From Flammeovirgaceae bacterium UBA7330 (GTDB taxonomy: Bacteria > Bacteroidota > Bacteroidia > Cytophagales > Cyclobacteriaceae), in the NCBI GenBank assembly GCA_002471275.1, contig DKPQ01000003.1:62001-126000 (forward strand): 64,000 nt of DNA. The letters run 5' to 3'. Below the pieces are notes generated by a model that saw only the letters and a list, made by a program, of their open reading frames with translations, was not told where the DNA came from and searched no databases. Below are positions 26,232-33,648 of this stretch, piece after piece (within the stretch, counting starts at the first letter, position 1; every line of letters starts with the position of its first letter). The translations under genes and the position numbers were made by a program.

Positions 26232-27641
26232 TCACTCTTCCTCCCTTGCCTTATAAAACAGGTCGTAGTGCTGACTGGCAAGCTCAATCAGCTCAGCAGC
26301 TTTTTCGGGATATACACCGAGCACATTGCCTTTTTCTGAGGGGTCGTGGACGAGGTCAAACAAAGAGGTATCGATGACCTGCTGCATGTACTTGCCTGGG
26401 ATCCCGTCTTTCCCTCCTATCCTCACAGTGCGGTAAGGGTGCTTGAGGTGAAGCTTCCATTTGCCATCTCCCGATACGACACCCTGAAACTGGCTGCCAT
26501 TCGATAAAGGATAATACGCACTTTGATTTTCCGCACCGGGCTGATCGGTGATGATGGACCAGACATCAGTACCATCCACCGGATTCCTTGGCAGGGCGGC
26601 TCCCGTGAGACTGGCGATCGTAGGAAGGACATCGATCGTGCAGAATGCCTTATTGGAAAATGCGTCGGCCTTTACCGCAGGCGGGTATTTGACGATACAT
26701 GGGTTACGCACCCCACCTTCAAAGGTGGTGCCTTTACCTTCCCGGAAAGGGGTGATCCCGGCATGATCGCTGTAGCTGAGCCATGGTCCGTTATCAGATC
26801 CTATCCAGATAAATATCGTATTTTCATCCAACCCATTGTCTTTCAGCGCCTGGTTGATCTGGCCAACCGACCAGTCGATCTCCATCATCACATCCCCGTA
26901 GATGCCCGTACCTGATTTTCCTTCGAACTTATCGCTGACAAACAAGGGCACATGCGGCATAGAATGGGCCACATAGAGGAAGAAAGGCTCTTCCTTATGG
27001 TTGTTGATGAAGTTTACGGCACTTTCCGTATACCAGGTAGTCAGCTGGGTTTGATCTTCTTTCTGCACCGTATCAATCTTGATCTCTCCGTTCTCCCAGT
27101 ATCTGAGCGGATGCTGCCCCCAGTAATCCGGATTCTCAGGATGGTGCAGCCACATATCATTGGAGTACATCAGACCGGCTGTCTCATCAAAACCCCTGGC
27201 CTGTGGACGGGTATGTGGCAAGTCCCCAATGTGCCATTTCCCAAAACTACCCGTAGCATATCCTGCTGCTTTCATCACTTCTCCTATGGTGGCGTAAGCC
27301 GTGTCCAACCCAAGACCATTGGGGCCATGCGCACCAAAAACTCCGGTACGACCCGGGTAGCAACCCGAAAGCAAAGCTGCCCTTGATGCCGAGCAGATCG
27401 CCTGCGGCACATAAAAGTTCAAAAAGCTGGTCCCTTCTTTGGCCAGCGTCTCGATATGTGGTGTGGGGTAGCGAGGCTTGCCAAAAGGATGGTAATCGTC
27501 AAAGGCACCATCATCGATAAACATGAGGACGACGTTGGGTCGCTTAGATACTTCTTCCTTTGGTGCTTCACAGGAAGAAAACAGGATCACAACAAATAGC
27601 AGGCTGGATGCACTCAGGATCTGAGAAAAATGGTTGTTCAT
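26232..27641 (-). CDS. Sulfatase lipoprotein (formylglycine type, CSASR)
   Basis: About 469 residues from the Met of MNNHFSQILSASSLLF, chosen because it yields a lipoprotein signal ending LFSSC; the frame extends to 27689. The type I sulfatase core is clear: PNVVLMFIDDGAFDDYHPFG (metal Asp pair), then ICSASRAALLSGCYPGRTG, where the Cys (about 83) is the residue converted to formylglycine, and GSFGKWHIGD, HVPLF and WIGSDNGPW. It hydrolyses sulfate esters of sugars and needs a formylglycine-generating or anSME enzyme encoded elsewhere. The CSASR wording differs from the CxPSR of the sulfatases at 29411 and 39205. It sits 97 bases upstream of the sigma gene at 25502 but has no visible operon partner. 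Confidence 0.92.
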   Translation of the reverse strand: MNNHFSQILSASSLLFVVILFSSCEAPKEEVSKRPNVVLMFIDDGAFDDYHPFGKPRYPTPHIETLAKEGTSFLNFYVPQAICSASRAALLSGCYPGRTGVFGAHGPNGLGLDTAYATIGEVMKAAGYATGSFGKWHIGDLPHTRPQARGFDETAGLMYSNDMWLHHPENPDYWGQHPLRYWENGEIKIDTVQKEDQTQLTTWYTESAVNFINNHKEEPFFLYVAHSMPHVPLFVSDKFEGKSGTGIYGDVMMEIDWSVGQINQALKDNGLDENTIFIWIGSDNGPWLSYSDHAGITPFREGKGTTFEGGVRNPCIVKYPPAVKADAFSNKAFCTIDVLPTIASLTGAALPRNPVDGTDVWSIITDQPGAENQSAYYPLSNGSQFQGVVSGDGKWKLHLKHPYRTVRIGGKDGIPGKYMQQVIDTSLFDLVHDPSEKGNVLGVYPEKAAELIELASQHYDLFYKAREEE

Positions 27642-28270
27642 AAGGTTAGGATTTGTTACGAAATTAAGGGGAGTTGGATTTAATACCAAAGGGAGGCGTA
27701 ATTAGGGAGACATAATGAGATTCAGTAGTGAGGAATCCCACCTCCACTTCTGGCTTCGGTGGGCAGGCAGGAATCAGCAGGTTAGCAGGGTTGTTCGACT
27801 GGGGGTATGACTAGGCATGCTGTTGCTGAGGGTCGGATGTGAAAGTTACCATGTGCTGTGTCATCTGGATTTGTCTCCAACTCACCCAGTTGTTCGATCT
27901 GGGTCTATTGTCCAGGCCTTCTCCCCCCTCTCTTGCAAAGAGAGGGTAGTTCAATCGAAAATTCATAGGAAGGGCCCTGAGAAAGTAAATCGTCAATTGG
28001 TAGGAATCCCCCTTTCACTTCAAGCCTGGAATTGGGTGCTGTCTGATCATAAAGGGGAATCTAGAGGAGACATTCAGATGTTCGAACATTCGGACAGCAG
28101 ATGATCGCCGAGGTCATTGATGACTTTGGTGATGGAAAATCATTTCATAAAACGCTTGGATAACTTCCCGTTGCTGAGGTTTCAACCCTACCAAAATGTA
28201 CTTAAATAACCAAACATTTTCCCCTTTTCCATTGTTTATACGTTATAATTAAACATATAAAAGTTGGTTC
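27642..28270. other. Gene-free stretch with one strong hairpin
   Basis: No convincing coding region. A perfect 9-bp hairpin with a 3-base loop lies at 27926-27946 (CCCTCTCTT-gca-AAGAGAGGG). The two 61-95-codon frames across this segment have no recognisable motif and low-complexity composition. Otherwise nothing was identified before the terminator at 28280. Confidence 0.5.
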
Positions 28271-28279
28271 TTTAATCTG

Positions 28280-28312
28280 GCCCCGGGCTCGTTATGAGTT
28301 GGGGCTTTTTTT
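28280..28312 (+). terminator. Orphan plus-strand terminator
   Basis: GCCCC (28280-28284) pairs with GGGGC (28301-28305), with an inner CTC/GAG pair, and is followed by seven Ts. No plus-strand gene lies upstream. The AT-rich stretch at 28215-28270 could hold a promoter, so a very short RNA ending here is possible. Confidence 0.6.
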
Positions 28313-28378
28313 ATTTTTATTGGTAGGTGTAACCAACCCATTTTATTCATTGCCCCGGATAAAACAAGGGGCTGTAAG

Positions 28379-28530
28379 ATGTAAAGCTTCACAGGCATTG
28401 ATGCAAAGCCTTATAGAGGGCTGCGTAAAGCTTCATGGATTGTCGCGTAAGGCCTTATTGAAGGTCGCATGAAGCTTCATAGGAGGTCGCGTAAAGCTTT
28501 ATAGATGGTTGCGTGAAGCTTTGTAAAAAT
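28379..28530. repeat. Seven-unit, exact 22-bp tandem array
   Basis: An AAGCTT-type core recurs at exactly 22-base steps: the first A of each core is at 28383, 28405, 28427, 28449, 28471, 28493 and 28515. Unit consensus is roughly GCGTAAAGCTTCATAGAGGTC. There are no insertions or deletions between units although several point differences exist. 22 is not a multiple of three, so it is not coding. Confidence 0.85.
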
Positions 28531-28586
28531 AAAGGGACGTTTTAGATGGGTTTTAATGGAAATACAGGTGGTTTCTCCGTTTTTTT

Positions 28587-28729
28587 TGTAGTCCTTCTCC
28601 GGTGTGTGTCCGGAGTGCGTCCGGTCTTCCTATAGTTGTTTTCCAGTCGTTTTCCAGTCATTCTCTAGTTCTTCTCTAGTCGTTTCCCAGATAATCTCTA
28701 GTTATTTACCAGTTGATCTCTAGTTGAGC
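28587..28729. repeat. Thirteen-unit, exact 11-bp tandem array
   Basis: Units of 11 bases follow one another without gaps from 28587 to 28729. The later ones share a TCTAGTTNTTN or TCCAGTCNTTN pattern, and the first few are TCCGGNNTNNN. The units diverge in sequence but the period is strict. It starts about 60 bases after the 22-bp array, and 22 is twice 11. Confidence 0.8.
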
Positions 28730-28860
28730 GACAATCAGGTTTAGTTGTTGGGTGGGCTGGAAGGACTGATCTATAGGATTGATGATATGGTTTAATATCA
28801 CATGACCTAGTTATCCTTTCCCTACGGGATATTCAGCCTTATCTTAGAAATATTATTTGT

Positions 28861-29008
28861 CACCGCTCAAGCCGCGGAGGCTCCTTCTTTTCCAATCGAT
28901 GAAAAGAAGGGAAAAATCTTTGTCGGAATTATCACTTCCCCCCGCAACGCCTTCCCACGCCCGGAATTCCGACTGGCCACCGCTCTTTTGCTTCGCAATT
29001 TGGAGGGG
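28861..29008 (-). repeat. Three-hairpin dispersed element, copy 1 (inverted)
   Basis: Read on the minus strand it has, in order, a small hairpin TTGC-gaa-GCAA (28988-28998), the linker AAAAGAGCGGTGGCC, a long hairpin with stem GTCGGAATT/AATTCCGAC (arms 28965-28973 and 28922-28930), and a third hairpin CCTTCTTTTC/GAAAAGAAGG (arms 28901-28910 and 28883-28892). The conserved GAAGTGAT word sits just before the second arm of the long hairpin. Confidence 0.75.
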
Positions 29009-29064
29009 TTAGCCATGAAATGAGCCTTTAGCTTTTCAATATCATTTGCATAGAACTAATACCC

Positions 29065-29202
29065 CAAATTTCACCAAAGGTGAAAAGAGCGGTGGCCTAC
29101 CAAAACACCGGGCCAGCGTCGGGCTTTGTGCGGCTGAAGTGATTGTTTTGGCTTGATTTTTTGGAACCGAGCCGCGCAGGCTTTTTCATCAAGGAAAATG
29201 GC
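29065..29202 (+). repeat. Three-hairpin dispersed element, copy 2
   Basis: Order: hairpin TTTCACC-aaa-GGTGAAA (29069-29085), linker AGAGCGGTGGCC, long hairpin CCAAAACA/TGTTTTGG (29100-29107 and 29144-29151) preceded on its 3' side by GAAGTGAT, then T-rich hairpin TTTTC-atcaag-GAAAA (29183-29198). Stem sequences differ from copy 1 but every stem remains paired. It is back to back with copy 1. Confidence 0.75.
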
Positions 29203-29252
29203 TACGCGCCCCGGTATCTACCTCCCCGGCATGAGGGCAAGTCTTTTAAAAT

Positions 29253-29409
29253 GACTGAAATCCAGAAACACTTCTCCAGGTATGCAAGGGGATTGTGTCG
29301 TCACCAATCAGCCTATGGCTGAAAGGTTTCCTTCCCAAATCAAGTTTGGGACAGGCTACAATGACGAGATTTGTTGCAGAGGCTAGATTTGTTGCAGGGG
29401 CTTGTGCAG
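29253..29409 (+). repeat. Dispersed repeat X, copy 1
   Basis: Begins CTGAAATCCAGAAACACTTC, continues GGGGATTGTGTCGTCACCAATC and ends with ACAATGACGAGATTTGTTGC. It reaches to the base pair before the stop codon of the sulfatase at 29411. It contains a CCCAAA-tcaag-TTTGGG hairpin. Related copies are at 31060-31185 and 33084-33215. Confidence 0.65.
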
Positions 29410-29410
29410 C

Positions 29411-30943
29411 CTAGTTCAAGACTTTCAACAAAGAATCCATCACCGGATACTGCTCATCACTATCCCCTACCTCAGCTTTCAGTCTGAAAAGTTCTTTTTT
29501 CAAAGATTCAATCTGATCCTGGTATTTAGGGTCGCCATATACGTTGTTGATCTCTTTGGGGTCTTTTTTCAGGTCGAAGAATTCCCAGGTGGGGTCATTG
29601 GCTGTTACACCTTCTTCCCTGAGTGGCTGGCCATAGAAATAGATGAGTTTGGCGTCTTTGGTGCGAACACCCAAATGTGCTGGCCGATGGGTCTCATGGG
29701 TCCAGTACCGGTAATAAAAGGATTGGCGCCAGTCTGCAGGTGTTTCACCTTGCAGGTTAGCCCTGAAGCTACTTCCCTGCATAAACTCCGGGACTTCAAT
29801 GCCTGCATAATCCAGGAACAATGGCGCAAAATCGACATTCAGAATGATGTCATCATTCACCGATCCGGGATCGATTTCCGGTGGATAACTCACAATGAAA
29901 GGCATCCTGATAGATTCCTCGTACATCATCCGCTTGTCAAACAAGCCATGCTCCCCTAGAAAGTAGCCCTGGTCAGCGGTATAGATCACGATGGTATTAT
30001 CCCGAAGTCCTTCCTTGTCCAGGTAATCCAGCACCCTGCCGATGTTATCATCGATAGCGGCCCCTGACCTTAAAAAATTCTTGATGAACTGCTGATATAC
30101 TTTCCTTCTGGCCTCCTCTCTTGTGAGCCCTTCGGTAGAAAATGAATCAAGCAGATATCTTTCCGGATTGTTCGTAAACCGATCATTCATGATCTCCAGG
30201 ATCTGTCCCTGGAAAGTCCGTGAAGTCTTGTCCGGATAAAAATCCATCAGGCTTTCCGGTTCCGGCATTTCAACGCCCTCATAAAGGGATGCAAACCTTT
30301 CCGGATAGTTAAAAGGCTCGTGTGTGGCCTTGAAGTGATGCATCAGGAAGAAGGGCTTTTCCTTATCCCGTTGCTCCAGCCAGGCCAATGACTGATCCGT
30401 GATCACATCCGAAGAAAACCCCTCATACACCGCTCCCTCTGGCCAGTTGTCTTTATTCCTCAATACCGGTTCAAAATACCGACCCTGCCCCGGTAGCACA
30501 TTCCAGGCATCAAAACCCTGCGGCTGTGTTTTCAAGTGCCACTTCCCGAATATGGCCGTTTGATAACCACTTCTTTGCATAAGCTTAGCCACTGTCTCCC
30601 TTCCCGGATCAATGGCATCAGACAAGGTATAGACACCATTGCGGTGGCTGTATTCTCCTGTCAGGATAGCAGCCCGGCTCGGCACACAGATGGAATTGGT
30701 GGCAAAGACATTCATGAGCTGTGCTCCTTCGCTTCTCAGCCTTTTGATATTGGGAGTGTGAGCCACCTCGTCCAGCACCGATCCATAGATCCCCCATGCC
30801 TGTGAGGTATGATCGTCGGACATGATAAAGAGGATGTTGGGTGGTTGTTTCTTTTCTTCTGTGCAGGACATTGTCGCAAGCGCGAGCACCATCCAACATA
30901 AAGAAAAATAAAGAAGCTTTTGGATCATTGAGAGATTTGCCAT
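29411..30943 (-). CDS. Sulfatase lipoprotein (formylglycine type, CVPSR)
   Basis: 510 residues (start could also be the internal Met of MIQKLLYFSLCWM). The signal ends TMSC, a lipoprotein. Sulfatase core motifs: NILFIMSDDHTSQAWGIYG, then NSICVPSRAAILTGEYSHRNG with the formylglycine Cys, TAIFGKWHLKT, HHFKATHEPF, and TIVIYTADQGYFLGEHGLFDKR, followed by the MPFIVSYPPEID segment. It resembles N-acetylglucosamine- or carbohydrate-6-sulfatase-type members of family S1. Its 3' end meets dispersed repeat X directly, and its 5' flank meets another set of repeats, so the gene is an island between repeats. Substrate position is not predictable from motifs. Confidence 0.93.
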   Translation of the reverse strand: MANLSMIQKLLYFSLCWMVLALATMSCTEEKKQPPNILFIMSDDHTSQAWGIYGSVLDEVAHTPNIKRLRSEGAQLMNVFATNSICVPSRAAILTGEYSHRNGVYTLSDAIDPGRETVAKLMQRSGYQTAIFGKWHLKTQPQGFDAWNVLPGQGRYFEPVLRNKDNWPEGAVYEGFSSDVITDQSLAWLEQRDKEKPFFLMHHFKATHEPFNYPERFASLYEGVEMPEPESLMDFYPDKTSRTFQGQILEIMNDRFTNNPERYLLDSFSTEGLTREEARRKVYQQFIKNFLRSGAAIDDNIGRVLDYLDKEGLRDNTIVIYTADQGYFLGEHGLFDKRMMYEESIRMPFIVSYPPEIDPGSVNDDIILNVDFAPLFLDYAGIEVPEFMQGSSFRANLQGETPADWRQSFYYRYWTHETHRPAHLGVRTKDAKLIYFYGQPLREEGVTANDPTWEFFDLKKDPKEINNVYGDPKYQDQIESLKKELFRLKAEVGDSDEQYPVMDSLLKVLN

Positions 30944-31059
30944 TCAGCATTTATTAAATTGATACCTCAACAATAATAAATTGTAGGATCACCACGCAAA
31001 AAATCAATCAAATTTCATAGCGTTTGACCGCACTTCACTACATCAAACCAAACAATTTT

Positions 31060-31185
31060 AAAAGTGAATGAAAACCCAGAAACCACTTCTCCTGTCTTAC
31101 AAGGGGATTGTGTCGTCACCAATCATGAGATCTGGCGACTCCTGATTGATTCCTCACAATGACGAGGTTTGTGCAGGGGTTTGTG
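31060..31185 (+). repeat. Dispersed repeat X, copy 2
   Basis: Shares GAATGAAAACCCAGAAACCACTT-type start, AAGGGGATTGTGTCGTCACCAATC and a CACAATGACGAGGTTTGTGCAGGGG-type end with the copies at 29253-29409 and 33084-33215. It lacks the CCCAAATCAAGTTTGGG part of the others. Nothing else is recognisable in the adjacent 30944-31059 stretch. Confidence 0.55.
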
Positions 31186-31265
31186 CTACGCTACTACAAT
31201 AGTTTATGTAGGAACTAGTTCTTTGCAGATGCAATAGAAAACCTGAAAGCTTATTTCATTGTTAA

Positions 31266-31442
31266 CCCCTCCACTTGCGAAGCAAAAGAGCGGTGGCCCG
31301 CCAGAATACCGGCGGTCCGTCGCTACGGCGTGGGTGGCCATTGTGGGAGGAAGTGATTATTCTGGCTTGATTTTTCTTTGACGGTCCGCCGCCGCGGTTC
31401 GTTTCTTTTCATGCGGACGGCTAGTCCAAGGAAAAGAAATGA
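31266..31442 (+). repeat. Three-hairpin dispersed element, copy 3
   Basis: Order: hairpin TTGC-gaa-GCAA (31275-31285), linker AAAAGAGCGGTGGCC, long hairpin GCCAGAATA/TATTCTGGC (31300-31308 and 31358-31366) with GGAAGTGAT before the second arm, then hairpin TTTCTTTTC/GAAAAGAAA (31402-31410 and 31431-31439). Shares the CCCCTCCA flank with copy 1. Confidence 0.8.
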
Positions 31443-31464
31443 AAGCCCCCCTGGCAAGGGTGGT

Positions 31465-31637
31465 GATCAAACTATTTTGTAAGAGAATGAAATCCAGAAC
31501 CACTTCTTCAGTATTGCACAGGGATTGTTTCAAAACCTATATCGTCCTCTTCGAGAGACGATGAACGGAGGGAAGAGAATAAAGCCCCTTAAGTATAGAT
31601 AGTATCAGAGTCCCTACGGTGACTCTGATTGGCTGTA
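31465..31637 (+). repeat. Dispersed repeat Z, copy 1
   Basis: Starts ATCAAACTATTTTGTAAG, then GAAATCCAGAACCACTTCTTC and a CATCGTC...GACGATG hairpin. It ends with a perfect 9-bp hairpin ATCAGAGTC/GACTCTGAT (31604-31612 and 31621-31629). A near-identical copy is at 32896-33073 and a truncated one at 33532-33648. Confidence 0.75.
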
Positions 31638-31757
31638 GTGGTCAAACCGGGATTTTAGATTCATTGATAGCAAGAATTTACCAGGCAAAGAAAGTAAAAA
31701 ATAAAGGGTATCCAATATACCATCAGATACCCTGCAAGTAATTCAATGGACTTTATG

Positions 31758-32564
31758 CTATCGCTTTAGCACTCCAAATCCGTATTCCCATATCTCAGCT
31801 ATTTTATCATCTTCAAAGCGCTTGACCTGCAAAGCTTCTCCTGAAATTTTTTTGCCATTAATTGCTCCTGCTCTAAAAAACCTTGTTGTCACGTAATTGC
31901 CGTTAGCCATTTGATATATAATACTATCGGAAGCTGCCCTTACGTTTTTGGTCCAGGCTATTTTGTGTTCCTTCTTTGTCCATTTCCCTCCTATTTCATC
32001 CCATCCGACAAAATCATCTGTCAATATATTATCCACATCATCAGGATTTAACTTGTGATAAGTCTCCGAAGTAGCTAAAATTCGGTTCATATTATCATAC
32101 CCAGAATTTGCAATAGTTGATAATGCAGCCAATTTCCATTTTCCGTCCTGCTTTTCCAGAATGTAAGTAAATAATCCATAGTTTAAGGTATCTCCTTCAG
32201 GATTAACAACTGCGTGGTCTACCAAAACCCACGCGCATTCAGGATGGATAGATATTCTATAGTTATCATACAGTTCATTGTATCCAGATGCTTCAGGATT
32301 CTCGCCAAAAAAATTTTCATACCGCTCCAGATGATTTTTCCAGCCCTGGATAAATCCATACCCACTAGGTCCGGCCGCTAATCTTGATGTCATATCGCCT
32401 TGAAGCCAGACATCCTTCATTACCTCCAGATCTCTGTTTTGCCACGCCTGACCAGAACTTTCAATAACTGCTTTGATTGCTGCTTTTTCGCTTTCTATAT
32501 CAACTGCTTGTTGACATGAAACATATACCAAGAAGGTACTTAAAATAATCATTAAGTTTTTCAT
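31758..32564 (-). CDS. NTF2/SnoaL-like tandem-domain lipoprotein
   Basis: About 268 residues from the Met of MKNLMIILSTFLVYVSCQQ, chosen because it begins a lipoprotein signal (VSC); the frame extends to 32651. Two NTF2-like alpha+beta cone domains follow: the first about residues 22-155 (AAIKAVIESSGQAWQNRDLEVMK, SIHPECAWVLVDH, LEKQDGKWKLAALS) and the second about 165-268 (ILTDDFVGWDEIGGKW, MANGNYVTTRFFRAG, KRFEDDKIAEIWEYG). Such domains bind small hydrophobic ligands or serve as scaffolds; no catalytic set is obvious. It is a single gene between repeat clusters, with a short inverted-repeat element immediately upstream. Confidence 0.75.
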   Translation of the reverse strand: MKNLMIILSTFLVYVSCQQAVDIESEKAAIKAVIESSGQAWQNRDLEVMKDVWLQGDMTSRLAAGPSGYGFIQGWKNHLERYENFFGENPEASGYNELYDNYRISIHPECAWVLVDHAVVNPEGDTLNYGLFTYILEKQDGKWKLAALSTIANSGYDNMNRILATSETYHKLNPDDVDNILTDDFVGWDEIGGKWTKKEHKIAWTKNVRAASDSIIYQMANGNYVTTRFFRAGAINGKKISGEALQVKRFEDDKIAEIWEYGFGVLKR

Positions 32565-32603
32565 TGGGATAGGTTTTGGGGGTTTGAGTGATTGGTTAAC
32601 TAT

Positions 32604-32658
32604 ATAGGGCCTGCTGAAAAGCGTCAAAAATAACTGAGACTTTTTCAGCAAGACCTAT
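32604..32658. mobile_element. 55-bp MITE-like inverted-repeat element
   Basis: Arms of 18 bases (32604-32621 and 32641-32658) match in 15 positions as inverted copies: ATAGGGCCTGCTGAAAA on the left and TTTTTCAGCAAGACCTAT on the right. The 19-base centre is unrelated. A CTGCTGAAAA-type end is common at insertion-sequence termini, so it looks like a deletion derivative carrying only the ends. It lies 40 bases upstream of the NTF2-like gene and could act as a hairpin in its leader. Confidence 0.5.
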
Positions 32659-32895
32659 TGAAGTTACGACAAATAACTGATTTTGTCAATCACCTTAACC
32701 ACTCATTTTCAGCGCTTTAATAGCACTTTAAACCTTAATCTAAATCAAATGAGTTCGATGTAGGACTTAACAAAAACCCTCTACCGTCACTCAGAGCCCT
32801 TATTTGGGTAGGGATTTGATTTGGGAAGGCTAGGGCGTGAAGTCTTATATTACAGGAGATTCCACGCCTGCCTGCCAAAGGCTGGGCTCGAATAG

Positions 32896-33073
32896 TGAAA
32901 ATCAAACTATTTTGAAAATGATTGAAATCCAGAACCACTTCTCCAGTCTTGCACAGGGATTGTTTCAAAACCTACATCGTCCTCTTCGAGAGACGATGAA
33001 CGGAGGGAAGAGAATAAAGCCCCTTAAGTATAGATAGTATCAGAGTCCCTACGGTGACTCTGATTGGCTGTAA
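32896..33073 (+). repeat. Dispersed repeat Z, copy 2
   Basis: Nearly identical to 31465-31637 over its whole length, including the CATCGTC...GACGATG hairpin and the final ATCAGAGTC/GACTCTGAT hairpin followed by TGGCTGTA. It runs directly into dispersed repeat X at 33084. Confidence 0.75.
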
Positions 33074-33083
33074 GAGATCCCTT

Positions 33084-33215
33084 GAACCACTTCTCCAGGT
33101 ATGCATGGGGATTGTGTCGTCACCAATCCTGAGATCTGACGACTCATGATTGATTCCTTCCCAAATCAAGTTTGGGACAGGCTACAATGACGAGATTTGT
33201 TGCAGGGGGTTGTGC
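33084..33215 (+). repeat. Dispersed repeat X, copy 3
   Basis: Matches 29253-29409 with GAACCACTTCTCCAGGTATG, GGGGATTGTGTCGTCACCAATC, CCCAAATCAAGTTTGGGAC and ACGAGATTTGTTGCAGGGG. It truncates a relic coding fragment that lies on its right side. Confidence 0.65.
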
Positions 33216-33352
33216 TATCTCCTCTACACTTGGCGAGATGTATTCATTACCAAAATGACATACTTCAACAAAATCGTAAATATTTTCAACATAAATAGGA
33301 TCGACTATCTGGACATTTGGAGCTTGATTTATTTTGTAAAACCCGTCAATCA
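33216..33352 (-). pseudogene. Short coding relic between repeats (possible hydrolase C-terminus)
   Basis: The minus-strand frame reads FYKINQAPNVQIVDPIYVEN, then IYDFVEVCHFGNEYISPSVE and EIAQ before running into repeat X. Its composition is protein-like, and the D-x-x-x-x-C-H-F pattern near the end is reminiscent of the C-terminal Asp-His segment of SGNH hydrolases. It is bounded on the left by repeat X and on the right by the hairpin element at 33353, so it looks like the tail of a gene destroyed by repeat insertion. Family uncertain. Confidence 0.35.
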
Positions 33353-33515
33353 GAAAGGTGCGGTGGCAGGCCAAAACACTGGCGGTCCGTCGTTACGGCC
33401 AGCGCCGGGCCTTGTGCGGCTGAAGTGATTGTTTTGGCCGCTTCGGCGGTCCGATTGATTTCTTTGCTTACTTTCTGTATCAAGACAGAAAACGGTCCGC
33501 CGCTGCGGTAAGAGC
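33353..33515 (+). repeat. Three-hairpin dispersed element, copy 4
   Basis: Linker GGTGCGGTGGC, long hairpin GGCCAAAACA/TGTTTTGGCC (33369-33378 and 33430-33439) with GAAGTGAT before its second arm, then hairpin TTTCTGT-atcaag-ACAGAAA (33472-33491). The first small hairpin seen in the other copies is absent here. The CCGCCGCGG-like motif follows the last hairpin instead of preceding it. Confidence 0.75.
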
Positions 33516-33531
33516 CCCATGGCTCGAATGG

Positions 33532-33648
33532 TGAAAATCAAACTATTTTGTAAGTGAATGAAATCCAGAACCACTCTCCAGTATTGCACAGGGATTGCTT
33601 CAAAACCTACATCGTCCTCTTCGAGAGACGATGAACGGAGGGAAGAGA
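33532..33648 (+). repeat. Dispersed repeat Z, copy 3 (truncated)
   Basis: Matches the first ~115 bases of the copies at 31465 and 32896, including the CATCGTC...GACGATG hairpin, and stops at GGGAAGAGAAAG. The second hairpin is missing. A further CTGAAATCCAGAAATGGCC fragment follows at about 33681-33700. Confidence 0.65.

Noticed and set aside
27811..28104. 95-codon plus and 61-codon minus frames in the 27.7-28.2 kb gap
   Set aside because: No recognisable motif, no leader with a promoter, and the composition follows the repeat-rich DNA.
28379..28729. Possible CRISPR array
   Set aside because: Units are directly adjacent with no unique spacers, and no cas genes are nearby; they are plain tandem repeats of 22 and 11 bp.
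28861..33515. Integron attC sites, which also have variable but self-complementary arms
   Set aside because: The GTTRRRY/RYYYAAC core boxes are not at the ends, no integrase gene is seen, and no gene-cassette order is visible.
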